Shown here: piece by piece, positions 1 to 5,578 of the stretch
Layout of the letters: every line of letters begins with the position of its first letter
Numbering within the stretch: the first letter of the stretch is position 1
Source of the DNA: Chloroflexota bacterium
GTDB taxonomy: Bacteria; Chloroflexota; Chloroflexia; Thermomicrobiales; UBA6265
Reading direction: 5' to 3'
DNA length: 9,174 nucleotides
Assembly: GCA_019348515.1 (NCBI GenBank)
Contig: JAHWJF010000098.1
Coordinates: 1 to 9,174, forward strand
Notes under the pieces: generated by a model
The model's database searches: none
Seen by the model: the letters and a program-made list of their open reading frames with translations, nothing else
Told to the model about the DNA's origin: nothing
Translations under genes and position numbers: made by a program

Positions 1-157
1 GGGCGATGCGCGAGCAGTCGAAGGGCGCCACGCGGCCGTCGCGCTTGCGGACCATTCTTCCGTTGAACCGCGCCGCCTCATCCCGGCTGTCGTTGGCATT
101 GGCAGTTCGAACGTCCTGCCTGTCGCGTACCCGTTGATATTCCTGTTCGACGACCAT
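1..157 (-). CDS. Ribonucleotide reductase, N-terminal ATP-cone fragment (partial, runs off the window)
   Basis: Reading the minus strand from an ATG at 157-155 gives 52 codons without a stop before the window edge. Residues 35-50 (MVRKRDGRVAPFDCSR) match the opening of the ATP-cone domain, the allosteric nucleotide-sensing module at the N-terminus of class I (NrdA), some class II (NrdJ) and class III reductases, typically written as v.KRDGr.vpFd..KI. A hydrophilic extension of about 34 residues precedes it. A GGCGGAG stretch lies about 7 bases before the ATG. NrdR also carries an ATP-cone but starts with a zinc ribbon, which is absent here. A cobalamin riboswitch lies upstream on the same strand. 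Since B12 riboswitches usually shut off B12-independent alternatives, this favours a class I NrdA, but the catalytic part is outside the window and the class cannot be read directly. Confidence 0.82.
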   Translation of the reverse strand, partial: MVVEQEYQRVRDRQDVRTANANDSRDEAARFNGRMVRKRDGRVAPFDCSRIA

Positions 158-452
158 CTCGCACGCTCCGCCTATCCGATCGTGTGGACCACTCTCCGAG
201 GGCCACGCTTGGTTTGGTCGTTCGGACGGGGGTGACGGAGGGACGCCGGCCGCGCCAAAGAGCGAGCCGGGAACCACGACCGAACCGACCGCCGTCCCCG
301 CGGACGACGATCGTGACCTGGAGCGAGCGAGAGGATGCGGCGAGGAGAGACGCCGGCACCGCGCGAGCCGGTTTCAGCTCACGACCCCAGTGCGGCGCGC
401 GTTCCCTCGGCCCCTCCCGCGGAGGCCCGGGTCACATCCACGCTATCGCGGC
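158..452 (-). promoter_or_regulatory. Long 5' leader between B12 aptamer and reductase start (expression platform)
   Basis: About 295 bases separate the aptamer from the ATG at 157. Directly after P1 the minus strand can fold CCACGC/GCGTGG (456-451 with 443-438, loop of 7). This hairpin uses the same CCAC that closes P1, so the two are mutually exclusive. A second GC hairpin CCTCC-GCG-GGAGG lies at 425-413. Neither is followed by a T-run, so a classical intrinsic terminator is not visible and the ribosome binding site is far away. Open frames in this stretch have no recognisable family and their composition looks accidental. Confidence 0.45.
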
Positions 453-660
453 GTGGCTCAGCGGCAGGTCTTCGGGCTTGTGGGCGGACCGATCGCGCTC
501 GAGCGTCTCGACCGGTGTTCCTACTGGCCGTCGCTTCCCAGCCCGCGCATTACGGACCAGTGCTTCTGACGGCGGTCGTTCCCATTCACCGCTGCGGGGC
601 AGCCCCGGATTCACACCGGGTTCCCTGTTGACTCGTCCCTAGCATTAGGGGCGAACCACT
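453..660 (-). promoter_or_regulatory. Cobalamin (B12) riboswitch aptamer
   Basis: On the minus strand the conserved cobalamin aptamer blocks appear in order: AGGGAA-cccGGTG-tGAATCCGGGGCTGCCCCGC at 626-594, the AGAAGCACTGG block at 567-557, GGGAAGCGACGGCCAGTAGG at 539-520, and the 3' B12 box AAGCCCGAAGACCTGCC at 479-463. A short CCCTA/TAGGG hairpin lies 5' of the core. GTGG at 659-656 can pair with CCAC at 456-453 to close P1. The transcript points into the ribonucleotide reductase gene. Order, spacing and box identity leave little doubt about the class. Ligand-bound cobalamin riboswitches generally lower expression of the downstream gene; that direction is family knowledge, not seen here. Confidence 0.93.
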
Positions 661-669
661 GAGAGGCAT

Positions 670-698
670 ACGATATGTGGGGGAGCAAGTGGTGTCAA
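670..698 (-). promoter_or_regulatory. Sigma70-type promoter for the riboswitch-reductase transcript
   Basis: The minus strand carries a perfect -35 hexamer TTGACA at 698-693, a 17-bp spacer and the -10 hexamer TATCGT at 675-670. The predicted transcription start is near 663, only a few bases before the first paired element of the riboswitch, which is where an aptamer promoter should lie. Hexamer match and ideal spacing make this the clearest promoter in the window. Confidence 0.8.
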
Positions 699-1269
699 CG
701 GCCAGATTGTCACAGGTGGTCGGGTGACGGGGGATAGGTGTTAGATCGGAAACAATACGCGCCTGTTGCCAAATCTCTTGGACCCTCACGGCGCGAGAGT
801 CGACAGCTGGCAACCTCCACCCCCGAACAGGTCGTCCGTCTAGACCGACCCTGATGACGAAGTGAAGGAATGGCCCTTCACGAGCGACGTTAGGATCATG
901 GGTGTGGCGACGGGAAGTCTCGCTAACCTGATTGACGACGGGCTGACTCGACAACCTGGGCCTGACACCACGGATATGAGACACCGAAGCGGATGGACAG
1001 GTACCCAGCGTGGTCACCAGATGGACAACACGGATTTTTCCCGAAGCGCCTGGAGGCTCGAAGAATCTGCCTCTGTCACGTCAAGAGGCACTATCTTGTC
1101 TCCTAATGGCTGCTAGCGGTGGACATGCGCCGCCATTCAGAACAGTGGCGGGCGGGGGTTTGGCGGTGAACCGCGGGAGCTGGACCCCTGATGGGGACCC
1201 CAATCTGTTGACGATTGATGCCCCAGGGCGCAACGCGCCCCACACCTATCACTGAGAGAGGAGAGGACC
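699..1269. other. Intergenic stretch of about 570 bases without a convincing gene
   Basis: No frame on either strand gives a protein I recognise, and the short open frames lack good ribosome binding sites and conserved motifs. Three perfect inverted repeats are visible: GTGAAGG/CCTTCAC at 862-881 (6-base spacer), GCCTCT/AGAGGC at 1069-1089 (9-base spacer) and GGGCGC/GCGCCC at 1226-1240 (3-base loop), the last just upstream of the gene at 1270. It must also hold the promoter of that gene, but I see no good -35/-10 pair. Confidence 0.5.
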
Positions 1270-1692
1270 GTGAGTGATCATCATCCCGTCGTCGGATCGT
1301 GGCGGGTCGCGGTGACCATCCCCGGCGCCGGACCGGCATTCGTCAATTTGGCGACGCTGTCGTCCGACGGTACGGTGCTCGTCGCCTTCCCGTCACCGAC
1401 ACCGGCCGCACCGGGGGCGGGTCACCGGCTCGAGTTCTGGACGCCGGCGGTCGGCTCGTGGAAGGCCACGGGCGAGCACGCAGCGACGTTGGCGTTCGTC
1501 GCGCTGGGCGTGGATGAGAGCGGGACGGCCATCGGCACCCACACGCTCACCGCGGCCATTGAGAGCGCCGGCCCTGGCTGGAGCGGGTCGTTCACTATGG
1601 AGGTCGCCGGTCCGGATGGATCGGTGCAGACTTCGGTGTCCGGCACGGTGAGCGCGACACCAATTGCCGCTGCGCCAACGCGCGCATCGTAG
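1270..1692 (+). CDS. Lipocalin-like beta-barrel protein of unknown function
   Basis: This 140-residue protein starts at GTG, preceded by a purine-rich GAGAGGAG ribosome binding site 7-8 bases upstream. The pattern is that of a small lipocalin-like/calycin barrel: an N-terminal GSWRV strand (residues 9-13), short alternating hydrophobic strands (AFVNLATLSSDGTVLVAF at 23-40), a central GSWKATGEH turn (62-70), then LAFVALGVDESGTAIGTHTL (74-93) and SGSFTMEVAGPDGSVQTSVSGTV (105-127). The repeated GxW and polar turns ending in dG are typical of such barrels. There is no signal peptide or membrane helix, so it is probably cytoplasmic. Ligand and role cannot be read from sequence. The last ten residues are Ala/Thr/Pro-rich and probably disordered. 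It stands alone; the decayed hicA follows within a few bases. Confidence 0.72.
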   Translation: MSDHHPVVGSWRVAVTIPGAGPAFVNLATLSSDGTVLVAFPSPTPAAPGAGHRLEFWTPAVGSWKATGEHAATLAFVALGVDESGTAIGTHTLTAAIESAGPGWSGSFTMEVAGPDGSVQTSVSGTVSATPIAAAPTRAS

Positions 1693-1697
1693 AACGT

Positions 1698-1960
1698 GTG
1701 CACCACGCACCAGCGCCGGCCGCAACCGCGCCCCGCCACCCGCGGACGCCCCAGGTCACGGCTGTCGACGTCGTTCGAGCGCTTGAGCGAGCCGGCTGGT
1801 ATGAGGTGCGACAGGTGGGAGCCACCTTCGATTACGCCACGAAGATCAGCCCGAGGATCTTACGATCGCGATGCACCGCGGGGATGTGCCCAAAGGGACA
1901 TTGACCGCCACCATCACATAGGCAGGGATGACCCAGGCCGAGTTTCAGGAACTGCTCTGA
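1698..1960 (+). pseudogene. hicA: HicA-type mRNA interferase toxin, disrupted
   Basis: HicA toxins are small double-stranded-RNA-binding-fold RNases with an N-terminal LLExxGW helix and a catalytic His in GSH. Here the N-terminal part VTAVDVVRALERAGWYEVRQ is read from 1755 in one frame. At about 1815-1820 the reading must shift: the GSHLRLRH segment with the expected catalytic histidine and the MHRGDVPKGTL motif lie in another frame, which fits loss of one base in the GGG run. In that second frame a TAG at 1919-1921 replaces the glutamine expected in the ...RQAGMT tail, and the frame ends QAEFQELL at TGA 1958-1960. Two independent lesions make a sequencing error alone unlikely. The ancestral stop overlaps the hicB start (TGATG), the usual hicAB arrangement. 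The original start is uncertain: GTG at 1698 or a codon nearer 1755. Confidence 0.83.
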
Positions 1961-2259
1961 TGAATACCACGAGGACCTACACCGTAGTTCTGACACCCGA
2001 GCCGGATGGCAGCGCCGTGAATGCCATGGTGCCGGCCTTGCCCGGCGTGCTGATCTGGGGCGGAACGATTCACGAGGCCTACGCTTCAGCCGCGGAGGCG
2101 GTGCTCCTGCACCTCAATGGCTACCGAGAGCGAGGCCGGGCTTTTCCGCAGGATCGGCAGCTGCGTGGACTGCCTAAGCCCGGGACCGAGATCAAAACCC
2201 TTGCGGTGGAGGTGGTAACTGGGTCGGATGGGGTTGAGGCCGCGCACCGGGTGGCCTGA
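1960..2259 (+). CDS. hicB: HicB-family antitoxin
   Basis: This 99-residue protein starts at the ATG overlapping the ancient hicA stop. The N-terminal YTVVLTPEPDGSAVNAMVPALPGVLIWGGTIHEAYASAAEAVLLHLNGYRERGRAFPQD segment, roughly residues 7-65, follows the HicB partial RNase H fold: a beta strand, a PEPDG turn, the vPaLPG strand, a TxxEA helix and the LxxYxExGxxxPxD end. HicB binds and blocks HicA. No helix-turn-helix or ribbon-helix-helix domain is apparent in the C-terminal 35 residues, so it may be an antitoxin core without strong DNA binding, or of the short HicB type. The reading frame is intact although its toxin partner is broken. It may persist as an orphan, perhaps neutralising related toxins elsewhere, or simply not yet have decayed. 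Confidence 0.85.
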   Translation: MNTTRTYTVVLTPEPDGSAVNAMVPALPGVLIWGGTIHEAYASAAEAVLLHLNGYRERGRAFPQDRQLRGLPKPGTEIKTLAVEVVTGSDGVEAAHRVA

Positions 2260-2401
2260 GAGAGCGTCGATACGCGGCGCCTCTGGGCCCGGCTTCGCAG
2301 GAGATAGCCCAAGCAATCGTCGCTCGCTCAGGACGAACGCCGGCGATCCGCATGGCACCCCAAGACCTCGAAGGGTGGGAGCGTTCGCGTCGGACCTAGC
2401 C

Positions 2402-2446
2402 GAGGGTCATCCCTCTGGCCCTTAGCCTGCGGGAGTGAGCTCCCGC
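2402..2446. terminator. Possible bidirectional terminator region between converging genes
   Basis: Two hairpins lie where hicB (plus) and the membrane protein (minus) converge: GAGGG-tcat-CCCTC at about 2402-2415 and the stronger 7-bp GCGGGAG-tgag-CTCCCGC at 2429-2446, which includes the last codons of the minus-strand gene. No T-run follows on either side, so intrinsic termination is uncertain. Confidence 0.35.
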
Positions 2447-3228
2447 GCCGCAGACCGAAACAACAACGCCGATCCGACAAACAGCGTCACGAAGAATCCA
2501 TTCACGTACACGATCTCTCCCGGCTCGCTCCACGGGGAGCCCAACCCGAAGATCAGCGCAATCACGGCGACCACCGTCTGAGCGAGCGCCATCGCGAACA
2601 ACGTGCGTGCCATGCCCTGGGGCCGGAGCTCCGCGATGATGGTACCGATGAAGCCGACGGCGAGCACCCCGCCATACATCAGGTTGGCGAGGTTGTCCTC
2701 AGACCCGATGACGCCAACGGCAAGGTTCGACCAGACGAGGATGAATGTCGCCGCGAGCGCAAGCCCGACAGCGAGTCGGTAGGCCATATTGCCCCCCTTC
2801 CTCGTTACCAGCTGATACGTGAGACCAGTGCCGAAGATGACGGCACCGGCGAAAACGAAATCGAACAGACCCCAGTTCATGTCAGCGGTGATCTGCATCG
2901 ACAAAACGATCAGCAGCAATATCAACCCTGTCGCGAGCGCAACGCCGACGACCGATCGGTACGCGTTCCTGGTCACCATGGTGCTCCTCTCCTTGAGCGC
3001 GGTGTAGAGCCACTCCGGCAGGGTGCGGGCCCACAGCGCTGCCAAACTTAAGCCACCGCCGTCCTCCAGCGCGTCGCGACACAGATCCCGGAAGCAGCGG
3101 ACCATCTCGTCGCCGTACTCGTCTCGAAGCTCGCGCGGGTAGGCCCGCAGGAGCGAACGGTAGGCCCGCTCCGAGACCCCCACGGCGCGTTCTTGCCCCC
3201 TCGGGCGCGATCCCCTCGGAGCGGCCAT
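2422..3228 (-). CDS. PadR-linked membrane protein with permease-prefix-like N-terminus
   Basis: This 268-residue protein starts at an ATG sharing bases with the padR stop (TGATG at 3230-3226), so the two are translationally coupled. Residues 20-75 (ERAYRSLLRAYPRELRDEYGDEMVRCFRDL and following) form the soluble helical prefix with the conserved YP.elR.eyGdEM pattern seen at the start of many PadR-linked permeases. Six hydrophobic helices follow, roughly at 92-111, 120-141, 150-172, 184-200, 207-229 and 240-258. There is no FtsX/MacB periplasmic domain and no ABC ATPase nearby, so it is probably not a complete transporter. The prefix plus a small helix bundle suggests an envelope protein whose level PadR controls. 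The open frame continues upstream without a stop to 3843, but that part overlaps padR in another frame and is not the real start. Confidence 0.8.
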   Translation of the reverse strand: MAAPRGSRPRGQERAVGVSERAYRSLLRAYPRELRDEYGDEMVRCFRDLCRDALEDGGGLSLAALWARTLPEWLYTALKERSTMVTRNAYRSVVGVALATGLILLLIVLSMQITADMNWGLFDFVFAGAVIFGTGLTYQLVTRKGGNMAYRLAVGLALAATFILVWSNLAVGVIGSEDNLANLMYGGVLAVGFIGTIIAELRPQGMARTLFAMALAQTVVAVIALIFGLGSPWSEPGEIVYVNGFFVTLFVGSALLFRSAARELTPAG

Positions 3229-3626
3229 CACGCCCCCTCCGGGCTTGGCTTTGGCGCGGGGAAGGCGCCCTTCCGGCGCGCGGCGCGCACCAGGCCGTCG
3301 AGCCTTTCGACCTCCGCCGCCAGGACCTCGCCGCCGAAGCCGGTGAGGCGGTAGTAGCGGCGCCGCTCGTCGTCCGCCTCGGGGTCGGGCCTCTCCCCGG
3401 ACTCCTCGATCACGCCGCCCTCCTTCAGGCGCTTGATCGCCCCGTAGAGCGTGCCCGGCCCTAGCCGCACCCTCCCGCCGGTCCTCTCCCTCACCTCCAG
3501 CATGATCCCGTAGCCGTGGCGTTCCCCGTCGGCCAGCGCCAGCAGGACGTTCAGCGCGGCGGTCGTCAGGGGCAGGAGATCTCCCGGATCGCTCGCACGT
3601 TTCCCTTGCACGTCCTGACCGCCCAT
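3228..3626 (-). CDS. PadR-family transcriptional regulator
   Basis: This 132-residue protein starts at ATG 3626 with GAGGAG about 9 bases upstream. It shows the PadR winged helix: LTTAALNVLLALADGERHGYGIM (residues 20-42), the recognition region GGRVRLGPGTLYGAIKRLKEGGVIEE (50-75) with the hallmark GTLY, and a DERRRYYRLTGFG wing (86-98), then a short dimerisation helix (EVLAAEVERL) and a basic Pro-rich tail. PadR proteins normally repress their own operon and respond to small molecules or envelope-active drugs. The gene lies just downstream of a large inverted repeat and overlaps the membrane protein start. Its codons are very GC-rich, with long runs of C/G at third positions. The effector is unknown. 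Confidence 0.93.
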   Translation of the reverse strand: MGGQDVQGKRASDPGDLLPLTTAALNVLLALADGERHGYGIMLEVRERTGGRVRLGPGTLYGAIKRLKEGGVIEESGERPDPEADDERRRYYRLTGFGGEVLAAEVERLDGLVRAARRKGAFPAPKPSPEGA

Positions 3627-3646
3627 GACACTGCTCCTCGGCTTTG

Positions 3647-3691
3647 CTATGGCTCTCGATGCATCGCCTTACGATGCATCGAGAGCCATAG
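3647..3691. promoter_or_regulatory. Perfect 20-bp inverted repeat, probable PadR operator
   Basis: Bases 3647-3666 are exactly complementary to 3672-3691 around a 5-base centre (cctta). Each arm also contains the self-complementary 10-mer CGATGCATCG (3657-3666 and 3672-3681), so the site offers two tandem palindromes 15 bp apart, enough for two dimers. It lies between the probable promoter and padR, overlapping the -10. This fits autorepression. It could also form an RNA hairpin in the leader. Confidence 0.75.
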
Positions 3692-3716
3692 TGCACCACG
3701 TCGGGACGAGTGTCAA
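3688..3716 (-). promoter_or_regulatory. Probable padR promoter
   Basis: The minus strand has a perfect TTGACA at 3716-3711, and 17 bp downstream CACTAT at 3693-3688, which is a weak -10. A slightly offset TATGGC is the alternative. The -10 overlaps the outer end of the inverted repeat at 3647-3691, so bound PadR would block polymerase. Confidence 0.5.
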
Positions 3717-3739
3717 GACGAGGTGAGGCGCCAGTCGAT

Positions 3740-4310
3740 CTGATCGTTCCGCCTGTGGGGAACACGGCGACAGCTTCCCAGAGTGATGCTTCGAGCTCCG
3801 CGAGCAGCGCCGGCCCGACTTCGAGGTGGGTATGGCTCAGCACGTAGGTGGCGAGCTTCGCGTCGCATGCGAGCCCTTCGCGCGCTTGCAGCGCTTCACC
3901 TCATAGCATCAGTCGTTGCTCGCGCCGGAGCCGGCTCCTGACGCGTCTCGGCCGACTCTTCTGGCACCGCAGCCGCGGCGTCTTTCCCGCCCCGTAGGCG
4001 GCGGGCTCCAGGTAGGCGACACGCTTTTCGGCGGAGCGTCGCGGCCCTCGCCAGCTCACGGAAGCCGGCTGGTCCCGCGGGGTCTCCATCGAGTGCGAAG
4101 ATCAGCTCGCGGGCCTCCGTCGTCCAGTCCCAGCGCCAGCCGTTCACGCCGAAGATGGCAACGACGCGGGGAGCGCCGGCGGCGATCAGCGCCAGGGGTA
4201 TCGACGCCGCCTTCGCCGGCTAGCGCCTGGGCATTGAAGGAGTCCTTCGTGCCAGGCAGATGATCGTGTTTGAGGCGCTTCTCGGCATCGGCGGCAGAGC
4301 CGGTGTGCGG
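3740..4310 (-). pseudogene. Decayed Toprim/primase-type replication protein (mobile-element relic)
   Basis: Primase-like segments appear in order on the minus strand but in different frames. KHDHLPGTKDSFNAQALAG (about 4275-4215) is in one frame. PLALIAAGAPRVVAIFGVNG and RWDWTTEARELIFALDGDPAG (about 4200-4075), in the next frame, carry the Toprim acidic D-x-D pair in ALDGDPAG. EKRVAYLEPAAYGAGK follows in a third frame. Related proteins encoded by plasmids and integrated elements read continuously through cEGvfDALALiAAG, which is collapsed here to GVDTPLALIAAG. A further coding-like stretch, LATYVLSHTHLEVGPALLAELEASLWEA (about 3860-3780), may be its C-terminal tail. Stops occur in all frames. 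Boundaries are approximate and no catalytically complete domain remains. Confidence 0.68.
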
Positions 4311-4427
4311 GAAGGGGAGACGCCTGCGGTGTCAGTCACAAATGCGAATGGCGCTTCCCGGTATCGCAGTGCCCAAGCAGTCATTGTTCATGCCGACCGT
4401 AGCGGGCGAGAACGCTGTCAGGACCGG

Positions 4428-4874
4428 CTACTGCCCGATCTGGCTCAGCGTCCGCAGCAGCGCGGTGCGTTCCGCGTCGGAGAATTTGTCGATCAGCGTC
4501 TCGTGCACGGTTCGGGCGTGGATGACGATGGCATGCTCGATAAGCGCGCTCCCCGCTTCGGTGAGGCGGACGACGACCGCGCGGCCATCGCCCTCAGCCT
4601 CGGAGCGGGACAGCAGGCCGCGCGCTTCCAGGCGCGCCACCAACCGGCTGAGTGCCGGCTGGCTGAGCGGAACCGCATCCAGGAGCGCGCTGATGCGCAC
4701 CTCCTCCTGGGCGTGCCAGCGCAGGTAGAGCAGCACGTCGAACTCGTTGATGGCCAGCCCGCACTCACGCGACAGCTCGGCGCCGAGCCGCTGGGCCACC
4801 CGATCGTGCGCCAGGCGCAGCGTCTGCCAAGCGAGGGTGCAGGCATCGATGGCGTTGCGGCCGGCGTCCCCCAC
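4428..4874 (-). CDS. MarR-family transcriptional regulator
   Basis: This is 148 residues from a GTG at 4874 with AGGAG 8 bases upstream, which I prefer over the longer frame from GTG 4895 that lacks a good ribosome binding site. An N-terminal dimer helix (residues 8-37) is followed by the winged helix: INEFDVLLYLRW (42-53), VRISALLDAVPLSQPALSRLVARLEARGLL (59-88) with the recognition helix at about 70-85, and the wing DGRAVVVRLTEAG (96-108) before the C-terminal dimer helices. The signature is plain MarR. Two cysteines (12 and 38) could allow thiol sensing, but this is speculation. It lies 5 bases after the stop of the hemerythrin gene, so the two form an operon and MarR probably controls it from the promoter near 5441-5470. 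Confidence 0.9.
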   Translation of the reverse strand: MGDAGRNAIDACTLAWQTLRLAHDRVAQRLGAELSRECGLAINEFDVLLYLRWHAQEEVRISALLDAVPLSQPALSRLVARLEARGLLSRSEAEGDGRAVVVRLTEAGSALIEHAIVIHARTVHETLIDKFSDAERTALLRTLSQIGQ

Positions 4875-4879
4875 GACTT

Positions 4880-5410
4880 CTACTCCTGTGGCCACTGATC
4901 CCAGGTGCTGAGGAGGGGTCCGAGCGACTCTTCCTCCAATGCCAGGTGAGCGAGCAGGTGCTCCTCCAGCTCCGTGAGCGCCTCGACGAGCTGGAAACGG
5001 CTCACGCCCGAGGCATCGCTCGCCACCTTGTCAGCCACAGCAGCGATGCGCTCGGTGATGTGGTGAACCTTCAAATGGTCCTCTTCGAGCCGGTCGACCA
5101 CACTGTTCAGCGATGGGTCGTGCTTGCGGACCATGGGGAAGACCGCCGCATCCTCGATCGTGTGGTGAGCGTGAACGAAGCGGCAGTAGTGCATGCAGCC
5201 GAACTTGAGCCGCCACAACGGGCTGTTCGTCTCCAGATTGCGGATTTCGGCCAGGATCGTCTGCGGCGAAAGACCATCGCGCGCGTCGCGGGCGAGGCGA
5301 CGCACCGTCTGCAGGTCCCGGCGCAGGAACGAGTGGATGGCGAGCAACTCGCGGAACATCCCCTCTCGAGGCGGCGTGAAAGTCTCGTCAGTGGTCGGTG
5401 CGGTAGCCAA
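4880..5410 (-). CDS. Hemerythrin HHE cation-binding domain protein
   Basis: I start this 176-residue protein at TTG 5410, which has GGAG 10 bases upstream; the open frame runs on to 5518, but that part crosses an AT-rich promoter region. The four-helix bundle ligands of a non-haem di-iron site are present: H26 (LLAIHSFLRRDL), H74 and H80-H83 with E86 (HYCRFVHAHHTIEDAAVFP), H112 and H116/117 (DHLKVHHITE), and H151, H155 with E159-161 (EEHLLAHLALEEE). NSPLWRLKFGCMHYCRFVHAHH is typical of the actinobacterial/chloroflexal branch of the family. Such proteins bind O2 or NO, store iron or sense redox; which applies here is not visible. No transmembrane segment or regulator domain is fused. It is co-transcribed with a MarR regulator. 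Confidence 0.88.
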   Translation of the reverse strand: MATAPTTDETFTPPREGMFRELLAIHSFLRRDLQTVRRLARDARDGLSPQTILAEIRNLETNSPLWRLKFGCMHYCRFVHAHHTIEDAAVFPMVRKHDPSLNSVVDRLEEDHLKVHHITERIAAVADKVASDASGVSRFQLVEALTELEEHLLAHLALEEESLGPLLSTWDQWPQE

Positions 5411-5440
5411 GGTCAGCGTTCTCCGGTCGCCGGCGTGCGG

Positions 5441-5470
5441 TTGTATTTTACATGCATGTGCATAATTGTA
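5441..5470. promoter_or_regulatory. AT-rich divergent promoter with ACATGCATGT palindrome
   Basis: This is the only strongly AT-rich patch nearby. The minus strand offers -10 candidates TAAAAT (5450-5445) and TACAAT (5470-5465) for the hemerythrin-MarR operon; the plus strand offers CATAAT (5461-5466) for the oxidoreductase. The perfect 10-bp palindrome ACATGCATGT at 5450-5459 lies between them and is a reasonable MarR binding site. The -35 elements are poor on both strands. Confidence 0.55.
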
Positions 5471-5525
5471 TTCGTGATGCCATGAGTGCTGCCAGTTCTG
5501 GCCGGCCGAACGACCCATGACTCCT

Positions 5526-5561
5526 CGACTTCTCGACTTACCGACTGACCGACTCCCGACT
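5526..5561 (+). repeat. Short tandem repeat, CGACT at 8-bp spacing
   Basis: CGACT recurs at 5526, 5534, 5542 and 5550 with an exact 8-bp period, then once more at 5557 after 7 bp. The variable bases between copies are TTC/TTA/TGA/TCC-like. It ends about 8 bases before the ribosome binding site of the oxidoreductase. It may be replication slippage or a set of phased protein-binding sites. Confidence 0.75.
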
Positions 5562-5578
5562 CACACCGGAGGCTCTCC

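Noticed and set aside
78..359. Minus-strand open frame of 93 codons
   Set aside because: It overlaps the reductase start in another frame and lies in the riboswitch leader; Arg/Ser-rich with no family motif.
184..642. Plus-strand open frames across the riboswitch
   Set aside because: They are read through the antisense of a well-supported aptamer, are Arg/Pro-rich and show no motif.
586..1017. Minus-strand open frame of 143 codons
   Set aside because: It runs over the promoter and the aptamer 5' end and has no recognisable domain or ribosome binding site.
3229..3843. Upstream extension of the membrane protein frame (473 codons in total)
   Set aside because: The extension overlaps padR out of frame, has shadow-like Arg/Gly-rich composition and crosses the operator; the coupled ATG at 3228 is the natural start.
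4260..4898. Plus-strand open frames of 212 and 152 codons
   Set aside because: They are antisense to the clear MarR gene and have no family features.
5411..5518. N-terminal extension of the hemerythrin gene from ATG 5518
   Set aside because: It crosses the AT-rich promoter and palindrome and lacks a ribosome binding site; TTG 5410 has one.
5526..5561. CRISPR-like array
   Set aside because: The unit is only 8 bp with no unique spacers; no CRISPR array, tRNA or rRNA is visible in the window.
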